Below are positions 6,779-11,738 of a stretch of DNA of 11,738 bases, piece after piece (position 1 is the first letter of the stretch; each line of letters begins with the position of its first letter). Position numbers and translations under genes: made by a program. The notes below the pieces were generated by a model, which was not told the DNA's origin, did not search any database, and saw only the letters and a list, made by a program, of their open reading frames with translations. Source of the DNA: JBHJHK01 sp050330975 (GTDB taxonomy: Bacteria; Pseudomonadota; Gammaproteobacteria; Competibacterales; Competibacteraceae); the NCBI GenBank assembly GCA_050330975.1, contig JBHJHK010000523.1, positions 1 through 11,738 of the forward strand, written 5' to 3'.

Positions 6779-6801
6779 GGCCGTTGGGGGTGGCAACGGC
6801 C
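6779..6801 (-). other. Perfect 8-bp hairpin in the ppsR leader
   Basis: ggccgttg (6779-6786) pairs perfectly with caacggcc (6794-6801) around a 7-base loop. It lies 25 bp upstream of the ppsR start and downstream of the candidate promoter, so it would be in the mRNA 5' leader. There is no T-run, which argues against a terminator; an RNA control element or a protein-binding site is possible. Confidence 0.5.
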
Positions 6802-6808
6802 AGATTCT

Positions 6809-6822
6809 GGCTTTGCAAAGCC
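6809..6822. promoter_or_regulatory. Perfect 14-bp palindrome upstream of ppsR (candidate operator)
   Basis: ggctttgcaaagcc is a perfect inverted repeat. It lies 19 bp downstream of the candidate -10 box and 54 bp before the ppsR start. A site at this place could bind a repressor dimer. I do not recognise it as the site of a named regulator. Confidence 0.4.
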
Positions 6823-6840
6823 CTGGGCTGACGTCGGATC

Positions 6841-6868
6841 ATTGTAACAGCAAACCCCCCTCGGCCAA
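6841..6868 (-). promoter_or_regulatory. Candidate promoter of ppsR
   Basis: On the minus strand TTGGCC (6863-6868; 4 of 6 matches to TTGACA) is followed after 16 bp by TACAAT (6841-6846; 5 of 6 matches to TATAAT). The -10 ends 86 bp before the ppsR ATG. The -35 lies inside the loop and stem of the metF terminator, so the end of one unit and the start of the next overlap. Confidence 0.5.
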
Positions 6869-6879
6869 GCCCGGGGGGG
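6851..6879 (-). terminator. Intrinsic terminator of the metK-ahcY-metF operon
   Basis: Read on the minus strand, a C6 run followed by CGG pairs with CCG-A-G6 around a 6-base loop. This gives a 9-bp GC-only stem with one bulged A, followed by TTTGCTGTT. It begins 28 bp after the metF stop codon. The T-run is short and interrupted, but the stem is very stable and the placement is right. Confidence 0.7.
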
Positions 6880-6907
6880 CCGGGGAAAACACCTGGGGAC
6901 CAGGGGC

Positions 6908-7810
6908 TCAGGCGGGTTGAGCCGCCCGGGGGATGGGGCTCGGCTCGGGGGCGGCAAAGCGGGGCTCTCCCAGGGCCCGCCAGATAGCCAAGGTGGGATC
7001 GGCGCGGTTGAGAGTGTAGAAGTGCAACCCCGGGGCACCTTGCTCCAATAGCCGGCGGCATATATCCGCCACCACTTCCACCCCGAAGGCCCGCAGGGCG
7101 GCGGTGTCGTCGCCAAAGTCCGCTAGGCGGTGGTGGAGCCAGCGGGGAATTTCCGCCCCACAGCGCTCGGAGAACCGGGCGAGCTGCTGGTAGTTGGCGA
7201 TGGGCATGATCCCCGGCACCACGGGGATGGTCACCCCCAGGGCCTCTAGGCTGTCCACCAAGCGGAAATAGGCGTCGGCGTTGAAGAAGTACTGGGTGAT
7301 GGCGGCGTCGGCGCCGGCCTCCACCTTGCGCTTGAGGTTGAGGAGATCCCCCGCGGCGCCTTGGCATTGGGGATGGAATTCCGGGTAGGCCGCCACCTCA
7401 ATGTGAAAGGCGTCCCCCATGGTCTCCCGGATAAAGGCCACTAGGTCGCTGGCGTAGCGCAGTTCGCCGGCCATGGGATTGCCCGACGGCAAGTCCCCCC
7501 GCAACGCCACCAACCGCTCAATCCCCTGGCGGCGGTAGCGCTCCAAAATGGCCCGCACGCCCCCCCGGGTGGAGCCCACGCAGGTGAGGTGGGGAGCCAC
7601 GGGGATGGCGCTGTGCCCCTGGAGGGCCTCCACGGTGGCAAAGGTCCGGTCTTGGGTACTGCCTCCGGCGCCGTAGGTCACCGATACATAGGCGGGCCTG
7701 AGGACCCGGAGTTTGGCGTAGGCCACCTCTAGGCGCTCGAGACTCCGGACGTCGTTGGGGGGGAAGAACTCGCAGCTCAGGGTGGGGGTGAAGCGGCGTT
7801 GGGATTCCAT
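6908..7810 (-). CDS. metF: 5,10-methylenetetrahydrofolate reductase MetF
   Basis: MetF reduces 5,10-methylene-THF to 5-methyl-THF using FAD, supplying the methyl group for remethylation of homocysteine to methionine. The 300-residue protein is about the length of E. coli MetF (296) and forms one TIM barrel. Visible family motifs are SCEFFPP with the catalytic Glu14, VTYGAGG (44-50), LRGDLP with Asp106, AAYPEFHP (140-147), TQYFFNAD (172-179), and the closing GAPGLHFYTLNR. The ATG start has an AGGAA ribosome binding site 6-7 bp away. It is the last gene of the operon behind metK and ahcY, 91 bp after ahcY, and is followed by an intrinsic terminator. With its neighbours it completes the methyl cycle except for methionine synthase, which is not in the window. 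Confidence 0.97.
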   Translation of the reverse strand: MESQRRFTPTLSCEFFPPNDVRSLERLEVAYAKLRVLRPAYVSVTYGAGGSTQDRTFATVEALQGHSAIPVAPHLTCVGSTRGGVRAILERYRRQGIERLVALRGDLPSGNPMAGELRYASDLVAFIRETMGDAFHIEVAAYPEFHPQCQGAAGDLLNLKRKVEAGADAAITQYFFNADAYFRLVDSLEALGVTIPVVPGIMPIANYQQLARFSERCGAEIPRWLHHRLADFGDDTAALRAFGVEVVADICRRLLEQGAPGLHFYTLNRADPTLAIWRALGEPRFAAPEPSPIPRAAQPA

Positions 7811-7848
7811 GGCATTTTCCTAGTGTCCTAAGGGCACGTCCAGGGCAC

Positions 7849-7867
7849 GGGGGTGACTCCCACCCCC
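7849..7867 (-). other. Hairpin between ahcY and metF
   Basis: gggggtg (7849-7855) pairs perfectly with caccccc (7861-7867) around a 5-base loop. It lies between the ahcY stop and the metF start, next to other overlapping G/C runs (7870-7892). There is no T-run in the operon direction, so it is more likely an mRNA processing or stability element, or partial attenuation, than a full terminator. Confidence 0.4.
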
Positions 7868-7901
7868 ATGGGGCCGGTCCCCCCGCTGGGGGTGGAGGAC
7901 G

Positions 7902-9293
7902 TCAATAGCGATAGGTATCGGTCTTGTAGGGCCCCTCGACGGGCAAATTGAGGTAGGTCGCCTGGTCGGGGGTCAGCTGGGTGAGCTTGACCCCCAGGCG
8001 GTCCAGGTGGAGCCGGGCGACCTTCTCGTCTAGGTGGCGGGGCAGCACGTAGACCTGGTTTTGGTAGCGGTCGCGGTGGTTCCACAGCTCGATTTGGGCC
8101 AATACCTGGTTGGTGAAGGAGGTGGACATGACAAAGCTCGGGTGGCCGGTGGCGCATCCCAAGTTCACCAGCCGCCCTTCGGCCAAGACGATGATGCGCT
8201 TGCCGTCGGGAAAGATCACATGGTCCACCTGGGGCTTGATGTTCTCCCAGCGGTAGTTGCGCAACGAGGTGATATTGATCTCGGAGTCGAAGTGGCCGAT
8301 GTTGCAGACGATGGCCTGGTCCTTCATGGCCTTGAGGTGGTGGTGGTCGATGACGCTGACGTTGCCGGTGGCGGTGACAAACAAATCCGCCAGCGGTGCC
8401 GCCTCCTCCATGGTCACCACCCGGTAGCCCTCCATGGCCGCTTGGAGGGCGCAGATGGGATCGATTTCGGTGATCCACACGATGGCCCCCAAGCCCCGCA
8501 ATGACTGGGCACAGCCCTTGCCCACGTCGCCGAAGCCACACACCACGCACACCTTGCCGGCGATCATCACGTCGGTGGCCCGCTTGATGCCGTCCACTAG
8601 CGACTCTCGACAGCCGTAGAGGTTGTCGAACTTGGACTTGGTGACGGCGTCGTTGACGTTGATGGCGGGGAAGGTGAGGCGCCCTTCCTTGTGCATTTGA
8701 TAGAGGCGGTGGACGCCGGTGGTGGTCTCCTCGGAGACGCCGCGGATTTCCCCGAGGGCCTTGCTGTACCAGCCGGGTTGTTCTGCCAAGCGGCGGCGGA
8801 TGGCGGCGAAGAGGACTTCTTCTTCTTCGTTGCCGGGGTTTTGCAACACCGAAGGATCTTGCTCCGCCCGGGCCCCTAGGACCAGCAACAAGGTGGCGTC
8901 GCCGCCGTCGTCGAGGATCATGTTGGCGGTGCCGCCATCGGGCCACTCGAAGATCTTGTGGGCGTAGTCCCAGTACTCCTCCAGGGTTTCCCCCTTGTAG
9001 GCGAACACCGGCACGCCTCTAGCGGCGATGGCGGCGGCCGCTTGGTCCTGGGTGGAAAAGATGTTGCAAGACGCCCAGCGCACATCGCCCCCCAGGGCCG
9101 TGAGGGTCTCGATCAATACCGCCGTCTGGATGGTCATGTGGAGGCTGCCGGCGATGCGCGCCCCCGCCAGGGGTTTTTGTGCACCGTACTCGGTTCTGAG
9201 TGCCATGAGGCCCGGCATCTCGGTCTCGGCGATCTGAATTTCCTTGCGGCCCCAGTCGGCGAGGTCGAGGTCTTTGATGCGGTAGTCAGTCAC
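7902..9293 (-). CDS. ahcY: Adenosylhomocysteinase (S-adenosyl-L-homocysteine hydrolase) AhcY
   Basis: AhcY reversibly splits S-adenosylhomocysteine into adenosine and homocysteine, removing the product that inhibits methyltransferases. The 463-residue protein has the family motifs SLHMTIQTAVLIETL (50-64), NVNDAVTKSKFDN (212-224), the NAD-binding loop GFGDVGKG (253-260) and the C-terminal KTDTYRY that reaches into the partner subunit's cofactor site. The segment at about 145-185, rich in acidic residues, is the insertion typical of the long bacterial form. The start is GTG 9293, supported by MTDYRIKDLDLADWGRKEI; GGAG lies 11 bp upstream. It follows metK after 31 bp and precedes metF, so all three are very likely one transcript. 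E. coli lacks this gene and uses Pfs/LuxS instead, so the organism uses the one-step SAH recycling route. Confidence 0.98.
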   Translation of the reverse strand: MTDYRIKDLDLADWGRKEIQIAETEMPGLMALRTEYGAQKPLAGARIAGSLHMTIQTAVLIETLTALGGDVRWASCNIFSTQDQAAAAIAARGVPVFAYKGETLEEYWDYAHKIFEWPDGGTANMILDDGGDATLLLVLGARAEQDPSVLQNPGNEEEEVLFAAIRRRLAEQPGWYSKALGEIRGVSEETTTGVHRLYQMHKEGRLTFPAINVNDAVTKSKFDNLYGCRESLVDGIKRATDVMIAGKVCVVCGFGDVGKGCAQSLRGLGAIVWITEIDPICALQAAMEGYRVVTMEEAAPLADLFVTATGNVSVIDHHHLKAMKDQAIVCNIGHFDSEINITSLRNYRWENIKPQVDHVIFPDGKRIIVLAEGRLVNLGCATGHPSFVMSTSFTNQVLAQIELWNHRDRYQNQVYVLPRHLDEKVARLHLDRLGVKLTQLTPDQATYLNLPVEGPYKTDTYRY

Positions 9294-9324
9294 GGTAAAG
9301 GGGTCTCCAAGGGTCTAGGGGTCG

Positions 9325-10488
9325 TCACAGGCGTCCGGCGGCGTCCCGCAGGGCTTCGGCGCGGTCGGTGCGCTCCCAGGTAAAGGCGTCTTCTTCTCGA
9401 CCGAAGTGGCCGTAGGCGGCGGTGGCCTGGTAGATGGGCCGGACCAAGTCGAGCATTTGTATCAAGCCATGGGGGCGCAAATCGAAGTGCTCCCGCACCA
9501 AGGCCACCAGGCGTTCCTCGGGGATCTGGCCGGTGCCAAAGGTATTGATGCTGATGGAGGTGGGTTCGGCGACGCCGATGGCGTAGGACACCTGGATTTC
9601 GCAACGGGAGGCGAGGCCGGCGGCGACGACGTTCTTGGCCACGTAGCGCCCGGCGTAGGCCGCCGAACGGTCCACCTTAGAGGGATCCTTACCGGAGAAC
9701 GCCCCCCCGCCGTGGCGGGCCATACCGCCGTAGGTGTCGACGATGATTTTGCGCCCGGTGAGGCCGCAGTCCCCCACGGGGCCGCCGATGACAAAGCTCC
9801 CGGTGGGGTTGATGTGGAAGCGGGTGTCCTTGGTGAGCCACTCCGCCGGCAACACCGGCTTGATGATCTCGTCCATCACCGCTTCTTTGAGTTCATTGTG
9901 GGGGATGTCGGGATCGTGCTGGGTGGAGAGGACCACCGCCTCGGCGGCCTTGACCTGACCCCCTTCGTAGCGCAGGCTCACCTGGCTCTTGGCGTCGGGA
10001 CGCAGCCAGGGCAGTACTCGCTTTTTGCGCAAGTTGGCCTGGCGCTGGACCAGGCGGTGAGCATAGGTGATGGGGGCCGGCATCAAGACGTCGGTTTCGT
10101 CGGTGGCATAGCCAAACATCAACCCCTGGTCGCCGGCGCCCTGCTCCTCGGGGCGCTCCCGGTCGACCCCTTGGGCGATGTCTGCCGACTGCTTGCCGAT
10201 GCAGGACATCACGGCACAGGTGGCACCGTCGAAGCCCAAGTCGGAGCTGTTGTAGCCGATGCCGGTGACGGTGCGGCGGACGATCTCCTCCACGTCGACC
10301 CAGGCTGACGTGGTGATTTCCCCGGCCACCACCACCACCCCGGTTTTGATCAGGGTTTCACAGGCCACCCGGGCGCGGGGGTCTTGGGCCAAGAGGGCGT
10401 CTAAAATGGCGTCGGAGATCTGGTCGGCGGCTTTGTCGGGGTGGCCTTCGGAAACGGACTCAGAGGTGAAAAGGTAGCTTTGGGTCAT
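9325..10488 (-). CDS. metK: S-adenosylmethionine synthetase MetK
   Basis: MetK makes S-adenosylmethionine from methionine and ATP. The 387-residue protein (E. coli 384) opens with YLFTSESVSEGHPDK, whose GHPDK (15-19) belongs to the ATP site. It also carries GAGDQGLMFGYA (117-128), the signature loop GGGAFSGKD (260-268) and DRSAAYAGRY (273-282). The full set points to an active enzyme. It is the first gene of the metK-ahcY-metF operon and ends 31 bp before ahcY. It is separated from dusB upstream by a 216-bp leader with a candidate promoter and two hairpins, so it probably has its own control. The ribosome binding site is weak: only AAAGG, about 14 bp from the ATG. The start is nevertheless set by family alignment. 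Confidence 0.98.
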   Translation of the reverse strand: MTQSYLFTSESVSEGHPDKAADQISDAILDALLAQDPRARVACETLIKTGVVVVAGEITTSAWVDVEEIVRRTVTGIGYNSSDLGFDGATCAVMSCIGKQSADIAQGVDRERPEEQGAGDQGLMFGYATDETDVLMPAPITYAHRLVQRQANLRKKRVLPWLRPDAKSQVSLRYEGGQVKAAEAVVLSTQHDPDIPHNELKEAVMDEIIKPVLPAEWLTKDTRFHINPTGSFVIGGPVGDCGLTGRKIIVDTYGGMARHGGGAFSGKDPSKVDRSAAYAGRYVAKNVVAAGLASRCEIQVSYAIGVAEPTSISINTFGTGQIPEERLVALVREHFDLRPHGLIQMLDLVRPIYQATAAYGHFGREEDAFTWERTDRAEALRDAAGRL

Positions 10489-10517
10489 GGGTGTCTTGGG
10501 CCTTTGGGGCGAAGATG

Positions 10518-10533
10518 GCAGACCTGGGTCTGC
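10518..10533. promoter_or_regulatory. 16-bp inverted repeat in the metK leader
   Basis: gcagacctgggtctgc is a perfect 7-bp inverted repeat around two bases and ends 30 bp upstream of the metK ATG. In RNA it can fold as a 6-bp stem with a 4-base loop; in DNA it could be an operator. It is not two tandem copies of the MetJ 8-mer agacgtct, and I do not assign it to a known regulator. Confidence 0.45.
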
Positions 10534-10592
10534 AGTCGCCGGCGGCGATGGTCAAAGTTCAAAAAGATGGATTTGTCAATGAAAAGCAGCAG

Positions 10593-10610
10593 TGGGGGCG
10601 CGTGGCCCCA
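10593..10610 (-). other. Hairpin in the dusB-metK gap (dusB terminator or metK leader element)
   Basis: On the minus strand tggggc pairs with gccccca, with one bulged C, around a 5-base loop. CTGCTG and a TTTT run (10581-10584) follow. The T-run is 9 bases away, so the element is a poor intrinsic terminator. It lies downstream of the candidate metK promoter, so it could act in the metK 5' leader rather than ending the dusB transcript. Confidence 0.4.
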
Positions 10611-10669
10611 GTGTAGCGTCCTCGGCCTTTGAATGCAGCTGAACCAAATTGCCGAAGAACTTGAATGAA

Positions 10670-10698
10670 ATTATAAACAGAGTCGAGCTTACTATGAA
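10670..10698 (-). promoter_or_regulatory. Candidate promoter of the metK-ahcY-metF operon
   Basis: A perfect TATAAT (10670-10675, minus strand) is preceded after 17 bp by TTCATA (10693-10698; 4 of 6 matches to TTGACA). It sits in an AT-rich stretch of about 80 bp that stands out from the GC-rich surroundings, directly after the dusB stop codon. It would give a leader of roughly 170-175 nt. A TTGACA at 10573-10578 closer to the gene has no good -10 partner. Confidence 0.5.
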
Positions 10699-10704
10699 TA
10701 AAGG

Positions 10705-11691
10705 TCACGCGGCGGCGTCGGGGGCCAGGCGGTGGAAGTAAGCCTTTGTCAGGGCTAGTTGGTGGGCGGGGTCATCCACGCCGCAGACCTGCTGCCAGAA
10801 ATCGGCGGCTCCGGGGTAGGGACGGCAGTAGCTCCGCAGATGTTTACGGGCGATGCGAACCCCCGCCGCGGCGCCGTAGAAGGCGTAGAGGGCCTCTAGG
10901 TGTTCCACCACTGTTTCCCCCACCTGGAAGGGGGTGAGGGGCGGGGGTGGGGGCAAACCCAACAGGCGGGCTCTGAGGTCGCGAAACAGCCAGGGCTGTC
11001 CCGTGGCGGCGCGCCCCACCATCACCGCCGCGGCCCCAGTGGTGGCCAACACCGAGGCCGCCTTGTCCGGCGAATCGATATCGCCGTTGGCCACCACCGG
11101 CAGGTCTACGCTGGCCACGATAGCCCGGATGGTCTGGTATTCGGCTCGGCCTTTGAAGCCGCAGGCTCGGGTGCGGCCATGGACGGCTAGGGCCTGGATG
11201 CCGGCGGCGGCGGCGATGCGGGCAATGGCCACTCCGTTGCGCTCCTGCGGGGACCAGCCAGTGCGAATTTTGAGGGTCACCGGCACGGCGACGGCCCCGA
11301 CCACCGCCTCGAGGATCCGTCCCACCAAGGCCTCGTCCCGCAGCAGCGCCGAGCCCGCCAGGGTCTGGCACACCTTTTTGGCTGGACAGCCCATGTTGAT
11401 ATCGATGATTTGGGCACCCTGATCGACATTGAACCGGGCGGCGTCGGCCAGGGTCTCGGGGTCGACACCGAGGAGCTGGACGATGCGTGGCGGCGCCTCA
11501 CCGGCCAACAGGGTTCGCCGGCGGGTCTTGGGGTGGTGGCGCAGGGCAGAGCTGGCGCTCACCATCTCCGAGGGGGCCGCCGCGGCGCCAAACCGGCGAC
11601 ACAAGCTTCGAAATGGCCGGTCGCTGACCCCCGCCATGGGGGCCAACAACACGGGGGCGGTGAGGTTGTGGGGGCCGATGGACAACGCCAT
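10705..11691 (-). CDS. dusB: tRNA-dihydrouridine synthase DusB
   Basis: DusB is an FMN enzyme that reduces specific uridines of tRNA to dihydrouridine. From ATG 11691 the protein has 328 residues (E. coli 321). It has the FMN-barrel opening APMAGVSDRPFRSL, the core DINMGCPAKKV with catalytic Cys102, LKIRTGW with Lys141, HGRTRAC with His171, ANGDI (201-205) and GRA (226-228) for phosphate binding, and a C-terminal tRNA-binding part containing RIARKHLRSY. An in-frame ATG at 11733 would add 14 residues (Pro-rich, not family-like). Neither start has a clear ribosome binding site, and I prefer 11691 because MALSIGPHNL aligns with the E. coli start. In E. coli dusB is followed by fis; here no fis-sized frame follows and metK comes next after 216 bp. 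Confidence 0.95.
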   Translation of the reverse strand: MALSIGPHNLTAPVLLAPMAGVSDRPFRSLCRRFGAAAAPSEMVSASSALRHHPKTRRRTLLAGEAPPRIVQLLGVDPETLADAARFNVDQGAQIIDINMGCPAKKVCQTLAGSALLRDEALVGRILEAVVGAVAVPVTLKIRTGWSPQERNGVAIARIAAAAGIQALAVHGRTRACGFKGRAEYQTIRAIVASVDLPVVANGDIDSPDKAASVLATTGAAAVMVGRAATGQPWLFRDLRARLLGLPPPPPLTPFQVGETVVEHLEALYAFYGAAAGVRIARKHLRSYCRPYPGAADFWQQVCGVDDPAHQLALTKAYFHRLAPDAAA

Positions 11692-11738
11692 GGGAAATCG
11701 TCGCGGGGCAGGCGCTCCAGGGGGATCAAGCATACCCC

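Noticed and set aside
5943..7367. Long minus-strand frame that would join the C-terminal half of PpsR to an upstream 300-residue extension
   Set aside because: The upstream part overlaps metF and the N-terminal half of ppsR in the wrong frame and is Pro/Arg-rich without motifs. Only the part below about 6407 is real PpsR.
10518..10533. MetJ operator (met box) before metK
   Set aside because: Met boxes are tandem 8-mers close to agacgtct. This site is a single inverted repeat with agac and gtct separated by four bases, and there is no second copy beside it.
10573..10578. A perfect TTGACA as the metK -35 box
   Set aside because: At 15-18 bp spacing the best -10 is tttgac or similar, with only about 3 of 6 matches. 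The upstream TATAAT is the better candidate.
10585..10635. A stretch resembling the SAH riboswitch core (gccgaggacgctaca on the minus strand) upstream of metK-ahcY
   Set aside because: The known core needs an uninterrupted gagg-n-gcg-n-tgc and a matching gcgctc-type strand for the pseudoknot. Here a base is missing, the tgc is changed, and no P1 or pseudoknot partner is found downstream.
10489..10704. A fis gene or remnant after dusB
   Set aside because: The gap can code for at most about 70 residues, and no frame shows the Fis C-terminal helix-turn-helix motif.

Overview
This is a high-GC, almost fully coding stretch of chromosome from what looks like a gammaproteobacterium. The evidence is BamC (a lineage-restricted outer-membrane assembly lipoprotein), the divergent gcvR/dapA pair followed by bamC, a Pseudomonas-type MutL and a DusB very close to the E. 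coli protein. The combination of a metK-ahcY-metF operon with a type-2 NAD malate dehydrogenase would fit a Chromatiales-like lineage, but that placement is inference. I see no phage, transposon, CRISPR, tRNA or rRNA. Every gene is a housekeeping gene, and all but gcvR lie on the minus strand.

Layout, left to right. Positions 1-4086 hold, read on the minus strand, dapA, bamC, mutL and the first codons of miaA, closely spaced and probably co-transcribed. A divergent promoter region (4087-4240) separates dapA from gcvR, the only plus-strand gene. gcvR converges on mdh across a short gap with three copies of an 8-bp palindrome. Upstream of mdh is the gene for the PEP synthase regulator PpsR, which carries an apparent one-base frameshift. 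A terminator overlapping a candidate ppsR promoter separates it from the methyl-cycle operon metK-ahcY-metF (10488-6908). metK has a 216-bp leader containing an AT-rich candidate promoter and two hairpins. dusB is the most upstream minus-strand gene.

Functions fall into four groups. MetK makes SAM, AhcY removes the SAH left after methyl transfer, and MetF supplies methyl-THF for remethylating homocysteine, so the operon is a compact activated-methyl cycle. DapA (lysine and peptidoglycan precursor) and BamC (outer-membrane protein insertion) serve the cell envelope. MutL (mismatch repair), MiaA and DusB (tRNA modification) serve information fidelity. Mdh and PpsR both act around the malate/pyruvate/PEP node.

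I found no convincing novel multi-gene system. The points worth a second look are the ppsR frameshift, an in-frame 45-bp tandem duplication in the MutL linker, a C8-T-C7 tract at the probable start of miaA, the structured leaders of metK and ppsR, and GC-rich palindromes at several gene junctions. No gap between genes exceeds 300 bases.
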